The notes beneath the pieces are model-generated. The model was not told the origin of the DNA and did not search any database. It was given only the letters and a program-made list of their open reading frames with translations. Position numbers and translations under genes: made by a program. Positions 41,985 to 50,092 of a stretch of 64,000 nt of DNA are shown in pieces (within the stretch, counting starts at the first letter, position 1; the number at the start of each line of letters is the position of its first letter). Source of the DNA: Rhodocyclales bacterium (GTDB lineage: Bacteria > Pseudomonadota > Gammaproteobacteria > Burkholderiales > Rhodocyclaceae); assembly GCA_016214145.1 (NCBI GenBank), contig JACRPA010000002.1, positions 186,001-250,000 of the forward strand, in the 5' to 3' direction.

Positions 41985-42626
41985 ATGTCCTCTATGCAGA
42001 TTCCGCTGCTCGAATGCCGCGCCTGTCCGCGCCTGGCGGATTTCCTCGATGACTGCCGCCGCGAGAGGCCGGGCTATCATGCCCGGCCGGTGGAGCCCTT
42101 TGGCGATCCCAAGGCGACGCTGCTCATCGTCGGTCTCGCGCCTGGCTATCACGGCGCCAACCGCAGCGGACGGCCGTTCACCGGCGACTACGCCGGCGTA
42201 CTGCTGTATTCCACTCTGCACCGTTTCGGCTTTGCCAGTCGGCCGCAATCCATATCGGCGGACGACGGATTGGAACTGATCGATTGCCGCATCACCAACG
42301 CCGTGAAGTGCGTGCCGCCGGAGAACAAGCCGGAAACAGGCGAAATCAAGACCTGCAACCGTTTCCTCGCAAACGAGCTGGCGGCGGCACCCGAGGCGCG
42401 CATCATCCTGGCACTGGGCCTTGTTGCGCATAACGCCGTGCTGGCGGGACTGACTTTGAAGCGCAGCGCCTGCAAGTTCGCCCATGGCGCCCGCCATTCC
42501 TTGCCCGATGGGCGCATCCTGCACGACAGCTATCACTGCAGCCGCTACAACACACAGACCAGACGGCTGACCGAGCCGGCCTTCCATGCCGTCTTCGAGG
42601 CCATTCGCGCCGACCTGAAGAACTGA
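41985..42626 (+). CDS. Family 5 uracil-DNA glycosylase (UdgB type)
   Basis: 213 residues. [4Fe-4S] ligands C11, C14, C109 and C124; motif 1 GLAPGYHGANRSGRPFTGD at 50-68 and motif 2 HDSYHCSRYN at 180-189. Absence of a catalytic Asp/Asn in motif 1 with the GANR element marks family 5, which removes uracil, hypoxanthine and other deaminated bases. Next to uvrC, giving a small repair pair. ATG at 41994 is an alternative start. Confidence 0.88.
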   Translation: MSSMQIPLLECRACPRLADFLDDCRRERPGYHARPVEPFGDPKATLLIVGLAPGYHGANRSGRPFTGDYAGVLLYSTLHRFGFASRPQSISADDGLELIDCRITNAVKCVPPENKPETGEIKTCNRFLANELAAAPEARIILALGLVAHNAVLAGLTLKRSACKFAHGARHSLPDGRILHDSYHCSRYNTQTRRLTEPAFHAVFEAIRADLKN

Positions 42627-42627
42627 C

Positions 42628-44424
42628 ATGTTCGACAGCAAGACCCTGATCCGTTCCCTGCCCGAGGAACCCGGGGTCTACCGCATGCTCGACGCCGCCG
42701 GCCAGGTCCTCTACGTCGGCAAGGCCAAGGCCCTGAAGAAGCGCGTCGCCTCCTATTTCCAGAAAACCAACCTGAGCCCGCGCATCCGGCTCATGGTGGG
42801 GCAGGTGGCCAGCGTCGAGGTGACCGCCACCCGATCCGAGGCCGAGGCGCTGATCCTCGAGAACAACCTCATCAAGAGCCTGGCGCCGAAGTTCAACATC
42901 CTCTTCCGCGACGACAAGTCGTATCCCTACATCGAACTGTCGGCCGACGCCTGCCCGCGCATTGCCTTTCACCGGGGCAGCTTCGACAAGGGCGCGCGCT
43001 ATTTCGGCCCCTTTCCCAATTCCCAGGCGGTGCGCGAGAGCATTCACCTGCTGCAGCGCATCTTTCTCCTGCGTACCTGCGAGAACCCGGTGTACCAGAA
43101 CCGCTCGCGTCCTTGCCTGCTGCACCAGATCCACCGCTGCAGCGCGCCCTGCGTCGGGCTGGTTTCGGAGAAAGACTATGCAGCGGACGTGCGCCTGGCC
43201 GAGTTGTTTCTCAAGGGCCGGCATGGCGAGGTCGTCGATCGCCTCACCGAGGCCATGCAGTCGGAGGCGGACCGGCTGCAGTTCGAAAAGGCGGCGGCGC
43301 TGCGCGACCAGATCCGCTCGCTGCAGAGCGTGCTGCACCGCCAATACGTCGAGAGCGCGCGCGAAGAGGACGTCGATATCGTGGCCGCCGTGGCCGAGCG
43401 CGGCCTGCTGGTCATCAATCATGCCATGGTGCGGGGCGGGCGCCACCTCGGCGACAAGGCGCACTTTCCGCAGAACGCGCAGGAGTGCGCGCCGGAGGAT
43501 GCCTTGCTGGCCTTCCTCGATCAGCATTATGCCGACCACCCCATGCCGCCGCGCATCCTGCTCAATCTGGAGGTGCCGGACGACTGGGGGACGACGTTCA
43601 TCGAAGCGGCAGGTCATGCCGTTTCCCTGCAGCGCCCGCGCAACGAAATGGAGCGCGCCTGGCTGGCCGTGGCGGAACGCAATGCCCGCCTCGCCATCGA
43701 GGCGCAGGCCATGCAGAAGTCGAACGCCGAAGGGCGGCTGGAACGGTTGCACGAGGCGCTGGGCGCCAGCGAGACGCTCCACCGCATCGAGTGCTTCGAC
43801 ATCAGCCACACCATGGGGGAAGCCACGGTCGCCTCCTGCGTGGTGTGCGTCGACGGTGCCATGAAGAATGGCGAATATCGGCGCTACAACATTGCCGGCA
43901 TCACGCCCGGCGACGACTATGCGGCGATGCGCCAGGCGCTGACGCGTCGCTATGAAAAAGTCGCTGCGGGGGAGGGGGTCCGCCCAGACCTGATCCTGAT
44001 CGATGGCGGCAAGGGGCAGGTCGGCGCCGCGCGCGAGGTCCTGTCGGAACTGGGGCTGGCCGACCTGCCTGCAGTCGGCGTGGCGAAAGGCGAAGAACGC
44101 AAGCCCGGGCTGGAAACCCTGCTCCTGCCGGATGCCGCCGAGCCGCTGAACTTGCCGGCCAACGATCCGGCCCTGCATCTCATCCAGCAAATCCGCGACG
44201 AGGCGCACCGTTTCGCCATCGCCGGGCATCGCGCCCGCCGCGCAAAAGCCCGCAGCCGCTCTAGCCTGGAGGACATTCCCGGCGTCGGACCCGCCAAGCG
44301 CAAGCGGTTGCTGGCGCAGTTCGGCGGACTGCAGGGCGTGCGGGCTGCAACCGTGGAGGATTTGTGCCGCGTGGAAGGAGTCAGCCGCAAACTGGCCGAA
44401 GAGATTTACAATCAACTGCACTGA
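42628..44424 (+). CDS. uvrC: UvrABC excinuclease subunit C
   Basis: 598 residues. GIY-YIG nuclease (EEPGVYRMLD...VLYVGKAKALKKRV) at the N-terminus, UVR motif near 205-235, RNase H-like nuclease core with DISH and DGGKGQ, and C-terminal helix-hairpin-helix (SLEDIPGVGPAKRKRLL). Makes both incisions around a lesion. Followed by pgsA after 18 bases, as in E. coli uvrC-pgsA. Confidence 0.96.
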   Translation: MFDSKTLIRSLPEEPGVYRMLDAAGQVLYVGKAKALKKRVASYFQKTNLSPRIRLMVGQVASVEVTATRSEAEALILENNLIKSLAPKFNILFRDDKSYPYIELSADACPRIAFHRGSFDKGARYFGPFPNSQAVRESIHLLQRIFLLRTCENPVYQNRSRPCLLHQIHRCSAPCVGLVSEKDYAADVRLAELFLKGRHGEVVDRLTEAMQSEADRLQFEKAAALRDQIRSLQSVLHRQYVESAREEDVDIVAAVAERGLLVINHAMVRGGRHLGDKAHFPQNAQECAPEDALLAFLDQHYADHPMPPRILLNLEVPDDWGTTFIEAAGHAVSLQRPRNEMERAWLAVAERNARLAIEAQAMQKSNAEGRLERLHEALGASETLHRIECFDISHTMGEATVASCVVCVDGAMKNGEYRRYNIAGITPGDDYAAMRQALTRRYEKVAAGEGVRPDLILIDGGKGQVGAAREVLSELGLADLPAVGVAKGEERKPGLETLLLPDAAEPLNLPANDPALHLIQQIRDEAHRFAIAGHRARRAKARSRSSLEDIPGVGPAKRKRLLAQFGGLQGVRAATVEDLCRVEGVSRKLAEEIYNQLH

Positions 44425-44442
44425 CCGCGAAAAGAACGGACG

Positions 44443-45012
44443 ATGCCACTCAACATACCCAACCTCCTGACCTGGGGCCGCATCCTCCTCATTCCACTTT
44501 TCGTGGGCGTTTTCTATGCCCCCCACGATTGGCTGAAGCCGCCTGAGCAGAATCTTGCGGCCACGCTGATATTCATCGTGGCTGCTGTGACCGATTGGCT
44601 GGACGGCTACCTTGCCAGAACGCTGCAGCAGACGTCTGCCTTCGGCGCATTCCTCGATCCCGTCGCGGACAAGCTGATGGTGGCCGCGGCGCTGATCATC
44701 CTGGTGCAGCTCGATCGTACGGATACCATCGTCGCTTTCATCATCATCGGGCGGGAAATTACCATCTCCGCGTTGCGCGAGTGGATGGCCAAGATCGGCG
44801 CCGCCCGCAGCGTCGCCGTTTCCTTCCTGGGCAAGGTGAAGACGGCCAGCCAGATGGTTGCCATCCCGATGCTGCTCTATCATGATCCTCTGCCGTTTTT
44901 TTCCCCGCAGTGGGTCGGCACATGGCTGATATACCTGGCGGCGCTGCTCACGCTCTGGTCGATGGTTTACTACTTGCGAATGGCATGGCCGCACATGGCG
45001 GAAAAGACGTGA
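44443..45012 (+). CDS. pgsA: CDP-diacylglycerol-glycerol-3-phosphate 3-phosphatidyltransferase
   Basis: 189 residues, multi-pass membrane enzyme. CDP-alcohol phosphotransferase motif with D51, D54, D72 and D76 (DWLDGYLAR ... LDPVADK). First step of phosphatidylglycerol/cardiolipin synthesis. Followed directly by the tRNA cluster. Confidence 0.95.
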   Translation: MPLNIPNLLTWGRILLIPLFVGVFYAPHDWLKPPEQNLAATLIFIVAAVTDWLDGYLARTLQQTSAFGAFLDPVADKLMVAAALIILVQLDRTDTIVAFIIIGREITISALREWMAKIGAARSVAVSFLGKVKTASQMVAIPMLLYHDPLPFFSPQWVGTWLIYLAALLTLWSMVYYLRMAWPHMAEKT

Positions 45013-45029
45013 GGGCAGGGCAGCCAAGC

Positions 45030-45057
45030 TTGACACTGAAGGCGCGGCCGCTATAAT
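45030..45057 (+). promoter_or_regulatory. Sigma-70 promoter of the tRNA cluster
   Basis: Consensus TTGACA (45030-45035) and TATAAT (45052-45057) with a 16-base spacer. The expected start (~45064) is about seven bases before tRNA-Gly. Confidence 0.85.
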
Positions 45058-45070
45058 GCTCGCCTGTTCC

Positions 45071-45146
45071 GCGGGAATAGCTCAGTTGGTAGAGCGCAAC
45101 CTTGCCAAGGTTGAGGTCGGGAGTTCGAGACTCCTTTCCCGCTCCA
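45071..45146 (+). tRNA. glyW: tRNA-Gly(GCC)
   Basis: 76 bases including encoded CCA. Acceptor GCGGGAA/TTCCCGC, D-arm AGCTCAGTTGGTAGAGC, anticodon GCC in CTTGCCAAG, T-arm with GTTCGAGAC. Confidence 0.97.
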
Positions 45147-45153
45147 GATTCCC

Positions 45154-45188
45154 GGGGAAAGCGTAGCTCAACTGCGTTTTCCCCTTTT
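45154..45188 (+). terminator. Terminator-like hairpin between tRNA-Gly and tRNA-Cys
   Basis: An 11-bp stem GGGGAAAGCGT / GCGTTTTCCCC (two G-U pairs) with a nine-base loop is followed by TTTTAATTT. It starts eight bases after the tRNA-Gly CCA. Confidence 0.6.
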
Positions 45189-45211
45189 AATTTAGCGCCC
45201 GGACATTCCGC

Positions 45212-45285
45212 GGCGGGGTAGCAAAGTGGTTATGCAGCGGCCTGCAAAGCCGTCTACGCCGGTTCGATTCCGACCCCCGCCTCCA
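45212..45285 (+). tRNA. cysT: tRNA-Cys(GCA)
   Basis: 74 bases including encoded CCA. Acceptor GGCGGGG/CCCCGCC, anticodon GCA in CCTGCAAAG, T-arm GGTTCGATTCC. Confidence 0.96.
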
Positions 45286-45310
45286 ACCCTTTTCGTTTCG
45301 AGCCTTCTCT

Positions 45311-45399
45311 GCCCGGATGGCGAAATTGGTAGACGCAAGGGACTTAAAATCCCTCGATCGGAAACGATCATGCCGGTTCGATTCCGGCTCCGGGCACCA
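45311..45399 (+). tRNA. leuZ: tRNA-Leu(TAA)
   Basis: 89 bases including encoded CCA. Class II tRNA with long variable arm (CGATCGGAAACGATC), anticodon TAA in GGGACTTAAAATCCC, acceptor GCCCGGA/TCCGGGC. Confidence 0.96.
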
Positions 45400-45415
45400 A
45401 TCAATTTCGACTAGA

Positions 45416-45460
45416 AGCCTTGCGTTCTGCTCTAGCCCGGTGGTCACTCAAGGCTGTTTT
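45416..45460 (+). terminator. Possible terminator after tRNA-Leu
   Basis: AGCCTTG (45416-45422) and CAAGGCT (45449-45455) pair around a 26-base loop and are followed by GTTTT. The long loop makes this weak. The rest of 45461-45528 is AT-rich with a CATAAT/ATTATG inverted repeat and no gene. Confidence 0.4.
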
Positions 45461-45528
45461 CTATCTACCTTCCTTAATTTTACATAATACAGATTATGCG
45501 AATAATAAGCTTGGTTTGACAGGTGAAT

Positions 45529-46194
45529 TCATTCGTCAGCACCAGCCTCCTTAAGCAATTCAACGATCCGGGAATGACTGCCTTCCGTAGCCCATTTCAG
45601 GGCCGTAGCACCATCCGGAGTCTTGATATCCGTGTCCGCATCAGCTTTGAGCAATAGCTTCACCGTGCCCAAGTGGCCATTCCTTGACGCAATCATCAGG
45701 GCGGTTGCCTGGTTGGGCGCCAAGGCGTCGACGTCCGCTCCTTTTGCAAGCAGGAAGTCGATCACTTCCTCATGACCTTCAAAAGCGGCATAGATCAGTG
45801 GGGTCCAGCCTGTGTGATTGATTTCTGCGCCAGCCACAACCAGCAGTTTGACTATGTCAATGTAGCCCTTTAACGCCGCCAACATCAGTGGCGTATCCCC
45901 ATACTGATTCCTTACCTGTACGCGTGCCCGATGTTCGATCAGGAACCGTACAAGCTTGGCATTGTTATTCTGTACCGCCAGCATCAGGAGTGAATTGCCT
46001 GACTTGTCGACGGTATTCACGTCCATGCCGCGCTGAAGAATGGTCGTGACAGCTTCAGTATTGTTGTCCTCGATGGCTTTCAGGAGGTCATCGTATACAC
46101 CTGCCGATGCGGCAACTGCATGAATCCCCAAAGCCATGCCAAGCATGGCAATTCGCAACAGCCGGTTATAGGATGAAAAAATGTTAATAATCAA
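45529..46194 (-). CDS. Exported ankyrin-repeat protein
   Basis: 221 residues from a TTG start that overlaps the tatD stop by four bases (TTGA). The TTG gives a signal peptide with R12/R15, a hydrophobic core ~16-28 and cleavage near AASAG; the first ATG (46146) would lose the basic n-region. Five to six ankyrin repeats follow from ~33 (for example GDTPLMLAALKGYIDIVKLL). Likely periplasmic scaffold; partner unknown. The gene is less GC-rich than its neighbours. Confidence 0.85.
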   Translation of the reverse strand: MIINIFSSYNRLLRIAMLGMALGIHAVAASAGVYDDLLKAIEDNNTEAVTTILQRGMDVNTVDKSGNSLLMLAVQNNNAKLVRFLIEHRARVQVRNQYGDTPLMLAALKGYIDIVKLLVVAGAEINHTGWTPLIYAAFEGHEEVIDFLLAKGADVDALAPNQATALMIASRNGHLGTVKLLLKADADTDIKTPDGATALKWATEGSHSRIVELLKEAGADE

Positions 46195-46961
46195 TTTATT
46201 GTGACCTTAAATAAACGGCAAAAATTTTCTGTTGTGGCCCGTTCAATCTCCCTGATGTCCACGCCTCTCAGGGCGGCGATTTCATTTGCCACATGACGGA
46301 CATAAGCCGGCTCGTTGATCTTGCCCCGATACGGTACGGGAGCCAGGTAAGGCGAGTCGGTTTCCACCAATAGTCGTTCCAAGGGAATTGCCCTTGCTAC
46401 GTCCTTGAGTTGCCTGGCATTCTTGAAAGTGACGATGCCGGAAAAGGAAATGTGGAATCCAAGCGCGAGGGCACTTTCCGCTACAGCCTGGGATTCCGTA
46501 AAGCAATGCATCACGCCACCGACTTCTTCTGCGCCCTCCTCGCGCATGATGCGTAAGGTGTCTTCGGCAGCATCCCTGGTGTGGATGATCAATGGCTTGC
46601 CGGACGCTCTGGCAGCCCTGATGTGAACCCGAAACCGTTCTCGCTGCCATTCCGGCCTGTCTTTGTGCCAAAAATAGTCGAGGCCAGTTTCCCCTATCCC
46701 TATCACGCGTCCATGATGCGCATAGCGCAACAGGGACTTCACATCCGGCTCAAGGCAATCGTGGTGTTCCGGGTGGACGCCGACGGATGCAAAAAGATTC
46801 TCATGCTTATCGACCAACGAAAGCACGCCAGGCAATCCTTCCAGGCTAACCCCAATGCACAGTGCCGCGCCAACCTTGGCGTTCTTCATTGAATCAATGA
46901 CTTGTTCGATGCGGCTGGCTAGTTCCGGGAAATCGAGATGGCAATGCGAATCAACCAGCAT
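46191..46961 (-). CDS. tatD: TatD-family metal-dependent DNase
   Basis: 256 residues. DSHCHLDF at 4-11 supplies the first metal His; further ligands in GETGLDYFW near 91-99, HTRDA near 126, and ETDSPY near 201. Magnesium-dependent 3'-5' exonuclease/RNA quality-control family. Close to holB and tmk, as YcfH is in E. coli. Confidence 0.92.
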   Translation of the reverse strand: MLVDSHCHLDFPELASRIEQVIDSMKNAKVGAALCIGVSLEGLPGVLSLVDKHENLFASVGVHPEHHDCLEPDVKSLLRYAHHGRVIGIGETGLDYFWHKDRPEWQRERFRVHIRAARASGKPLIIHTRDAAEDTLRIMREEGAEEVGGVMHCFTESQAVAESALALGFHISFSGIVTFKNARQLKDVARAIPLERLLVETDSPYLAPVPYRGKINEPAYVRHVANEIAALRGVDIREIERATTENFCRLFKVTIN

Positions 46962-46973
46962 CAGCGAACAGCA

Positions 46974-47342
46974 CTATATGGTGTGGGTCTGGCGGCCGGC
47001 AGGATAGCCACCAAGGATGGTTTCTATCTTGCGGCGGGCAGCTTGGCCAGATTCGTCTTCACTGAATTGGACCCCAATGCCCTGCGTTTTGTTGTTCTGG
47101 GCGCCTGACGGGGTTACCCAAACAACCGAGCCGGCTATAGGCAATTTTCCCGGTTCATCCATCAGCGATAACAGCATGAACACTTCATCGCCAATGGCGT
47201 AGGGCTTGGCAGTCGGAACAAAGATTCCACCTCGCTTCAGGTAAGGCATGTAGGCGGCATAAAGTGCTGATTTAGAATTGATGTTTAAGGACAGGACGCT
47301 CGGGCGGGCGCCTACGGACTGGGGTTTGACAGGCTCGGACAT
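46974..47342 (-). CDS. PilZ-domain protein
   Basis: 122 residues. PilZ fold with LSLNINSKSALYAAYMPYLKRGGIFV and later GSVVWV and GIGVQF strands. The canonical c-di-GMP RxxxR and D/NxSxxG motifs are absent or degenerate, which matches the original PilZ protein of Pseudomonas, needed for type IV pili rather than c-di-GMP binding. Located next to holB as pilZ is in Pseudomonas (holB-pilZ-tatD). Confidence 0.85.
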   Translation of the reverse strand: MSEPVKPQSVGARPSVLSLNINSKSALYAAYMPYLKRGGIFVPTAKPYAIGDEVFMLLSLMDEPGKLPIAGSVVWVTPSGAQNNKTQGIGVQFSEDESGQAARRKIETILGGYPAGRQTHTI

Positions 47343-47350
47343 GAACTCCG

Positions 47351-48388
47351 TTATCTCCCACTCAAGGCTGCTCGTGCATAGCGAGACAGCATATCTTCAA
47401 GAAACAGACGCGGATTCAAGGGATGTTGCGAAACTGCCTTGATTCGCAGCAGTTCATTGTAACAGTCAATCAAAGCGCTTATCGAAGCCCGCCCCGCAGC
47501 AGTTCGCACCTCCTGCAATTTATGGGCATGAAAAACGGCTATCCCGCAAAGCTTCATGATGGCCAGATCGAACACCCATTTTTGCATCCAGATCACAAGG
47601 GTGCGCTTGTCTATGGCGGACTCCCCTTCCTTGTTTTCCTTCAGCCAGGCTTCCCAACGACCGGCTATCGTTACCGGGCCGGCATGTTCGAGTTGCGCCA
47701 GATCACGGTAAAACCCATCCAGGCGATCCCAATCCACAGCCTCCCCTAGGGCGGCAAGCGGCATGCCGCCGGCGTGAGCAAGCAAATCCTCGGCATGGGG
47801 GGTGCCCGCTTCGTGAAGCCAGGCCAACGCCGGTGTCACGGAGGGCTTGGGAAAATTGAGTGTTTGACAGCGGCTAAGGATGGTCGGCAGGAGCCTTCTT
47901 TTGTTGTTTGTTACTAATATAAACAATGTACTTGAAGATGGTTCTTCAAGCATCTTAAGAAGTGCGTTTGCGGTAGCCTGGTTCATCGCTTCGGCCGGCT
48001 GGATGATAATGACACGGGCTCCCTGGCGATGGGTACCGATGCCAAGAAAGTCATCCAGCACCCGAATCTGATTGATGCGGATCTGCTCGGACTTTTTCTT
48101 CTGCGCGGGGGGTTCCGACTCGGTCTCCGGGTCCTCCAGCTCATCACCCCCCGGTACGATCAACCTGAAATCGGGGTGGTTGCCTGTGGAAAGCCATTTG
48201 CATGACGGGCAATCCCCGCAGGCTTCCGTACTCCCACTTGCCCTTTCACAGAGCAGCCGGGCGGCCAAGGCCTGGGCAAAAGCCATTTTCCCACCTCCCT
48301 GCGGCCCGGCCAGAAGCAGGGCATGCGGTAATCTCCCGACCTGCTCAATCAGCCTGTCCCAGAGCTCTTTATGCCATGAATAAATCAT
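47351..48388 (-). CDS. holB: DNA polymerase III subunit delta'
   Basis: 345 residues. Clamp-loader AAA+ fold: modified P-loop LLAGPQGGGKMAFAQ near 24-38, zinc module with four Cys near 50-63 (CERA...CGDCPSC), and sensor region LEEPSSSTLFILVTNN. Part of the clamp-loading complex. Start shares one base with the tmk stop. A short segment is very AT-rich (see findings). Confidence 0.92.
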   Translation of the reverse strand: MIYSWHKELWDRLIEQVGRLPHALLLAGPQGGGKMAFAQALAARLLCERASGSTEACGDCPSCKWLSTGNHPDFRLIVPGGDELEDPETESEPPAQKKKSEQIRINQIRVLDDFLGIGTHRQGARVIIIQPAEAMNQATANALLKMLEEPSSSTLFILVTNNKRRLLPTILSRCQTLNFPKPSVTPALAWLHEAGTPHAEDLLAHAGGMPLAALGEAVDWDRLDGFYRDLAQLEHAGPVTIAGRWEAWLKENKEGESAIDKRTLVIWMQKWVFDLAIMKLCGIAVFHAHKLQEVRTAAGRASISALIDCYNELLRIKAVSQHPLNPRLFLEDMLSRYARAALSGR

Positions 48389-49020
48389 TAGTTAGATATA
48401 GTTGAGATTATTTGTTCAAGTGATTTCTGTATTTCGGTCATGCTTTGCCTTGAGTCGATTACTTTAATTCTGTCGGGTTCAGCGCCTGCCCGCTGCAAGT
48501 AGGATTCCCTGACGCGCTCGAAAAACCCTCTGGTTTCCTGCTCGAAACGGTCCGGCGCATTCCCGGTTTTCGCCAAACGCTCACAGGCGATTTCCGTGGG
48601 CAGGTCGAAAACAACCGTAAGATCCGGCTGAAACCCGGTCTGGACCCAGCTTTCCAGCGCCATGATTTTTTCCGGAGCCAGCCCCCTCCCCCCGCCCTGA
48701 TAGGCATAGGAGGCATCGGTAAACCGATCCGAGACTACCCATTTCCCTGCCGCCAGGGCGGGTAGGATCAACTTGTCCAGGTGCTCCCGCCGTGCTGCAA
48801 ACATCAACAATGCTTCGGTTTCAAGGTGCATGGGTTCGGTAAGCAGCAAGGCGCGCAGCTTTTCCCCGAGTGCCGTACCACCCGGCTCCCGCGTTGCGAC
48901 GACTTCCCTTCCCTGACGCTGCAAAAAATCAATCAACCAGGAATGGTGGGTACTTTTACCGGCACCATCGATGCCTTCCAGCGTGATGAATTTGCCGCGC
49001 AGCTTGTGGCCTATGGCCAT
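48388..49020 (-). CDS. tmk: Thymidylate kinase
   Basis: 210 residues. P-loop [11 protein letters not shown] at 14-24, DR(F/Y) motif in [17 protein letters not shown] near 96-112 with the LID. Phosphorylates dTMP. Abuts mltG without a gap and overlaps holB by one base; mltG-tmk-holB order as in E. coli. Confidence 0.95.
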   Translation of the reverse strand: MAIGHKLRGKFITLEGIDGAGKSTHHSWLIDFLQRQGREVVATREPGGTALGEKLRALLLTEPMHLETEALLMFAARREHLDKLILPALAAGKWVVSDRFTDASYAYQGGGRGLAPEKIMALESWVQTGFQPDLTVVFDLPTEIACERLAKTGNAPDRFEQETRGFFERVRESYLQRAGAEPDRIKVIDSRQSMTEIQKSLEQIISTISN

Positions 49021-50016
49021 TCAATTCCCTTTTCGCAATTGGTATTTCACCACGGCCCGGTTGTGCTCTTCCAGCGTGCGGGAGAACTGACTCGATCCGT
49101 CCCCGCGGGCGACGAAATACAGCATCTCCGTACGTGCCGGACGCAGCGCCGCCTGGATCGAGGCCAGGCCTGGCATGGCGATGGGTGTTGGCGGCAGGCC
49201 GGGCCGCGTGTAGGTATTGTAAGGGCCATCCGTCTGGAGATCGCGCTTGCGCAGATTGCCGTCGAATTTCTCGCCCAGGCCATAGATGACTGTGGGGTCT
49301 GTCTGCAGCAGCATGCCTCTTTGCAAGCGGTTGAGGAAAACGGAGGCGATCTGCGCGCGGTCCCGGGATTGCCCGGTTTCCTTTTCCACGATGGAGGCCA
49401 AGATGAGCGCTTCGTAGGGCGATTTGTATGGCAGGCCGGCTTCCCGTGCTGCCCATTCAGACAGGAAAACCTTTTCCATCCGGCGGTATGACCGCATGAG
49501 TATGTCCAGATCCCCCGATCCTTTGGCAAACAGATAGGTATCCGGAAAGAAATGGCCTTCTGCCAGCCCTTCAATACCCAGTTTTTCCATGATCTGGCGT
49601 TCAGTAAGCCCTGCTGTGTCGTGCCGAACGTTGGCATGAGCATCGAGCGCCATGCGCATCTGCCGGAATGTCCAACCCTCCAACAGCACGACTTCGGCCT
49701 GGGTGACGTCGCCCCGGGTGAGCTTTTCCAGCAATTTCATCGGGGTGATGCCCTGCGCCACCTCATAGCTGCCTGCCTTGATTTCCGCCGCCTTGCCGAG
49801 GGCGCGCCCCAAAAGCGTGAACTGCCAGGCGGGCATGGCCACGCCCGCCTCTTCGATCTGGCGTGCAGCGCTGCGCAAGGTACTGCCGGACAGCACCGTG
49901 AAATCGATCGGGCTGGTCTTGAGTACGAGCGGCTGGGTGGCGAAATAGCCCATCCAGCCAATGAAACCGAGCGCGGCGGCAAGCATCAAGCCGAGCAGAC
50001 GGAGCAACCAGCGCAT
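49021..50016 (-). CDS. mltG: Endolytic peptidoglycan transglycosylase MltG
   Basis: 331 residues. One N-terminal membrane anchor (1-25), then LysM-like and YceG domains; catalytic Glu lies in SIVEKETGQ, and SVFLNRLQRGMLLQTDPTVIYG follows. Cleaves nascent glycan strands in the periplasm. The start is set by the membrane helix; a longer frame to 50094 has no similarity. Confidence 0.93.
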   Translation of the reverse strand: MRWLLRLLGLMLAAALGFIGWMGYFATQPLVLKTSPIDFTVLSGSTLRSAARQIEEAGVAMPAWQFTLLGRALGKAAEIKAGSYEVAQGITPMKLLEKLTRGDVTQAEVVLLEGWTFRQMRMALDAHANVRHDTAGLTERQIMEKLGIEGLAEGHFFPDTYLFAKGSGDLDILMRSYRRMEKVFLSEWAAREAGLPYKSPYEALILASIVEKETGQSRDRAQIASVFLNRLQRGMLLQTDPTVIYGLGEKFDGNLRKRDLQTDGPYNTYTRPGLPPTPIAMPGLASIQAALRPARTEMLYFVARGDGSSQFSRTLEEHNRAVVKYQLRKGN

Positions 50017-50092
50017 TATTGGATGAGGGTTGAAAAAGAGTGAAGCAGCACAGAAGATATAATAACTCACCCCCCAATCAGACGAAGAAACC

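Noticed and set aside
42403-45036. 877-codon open frame on the minus strand opposite uvrC and pgsA
   Set aside because: Both plus-strand genes are intact and conserved; the antisense frame spans two genes with no start context or recognisable domain.
45513-45528. TTTGACAGG as a plus-strand promoter near the ank gene end
   Set aside because: No -10 box at a workable distance and only an antisense frame follows.
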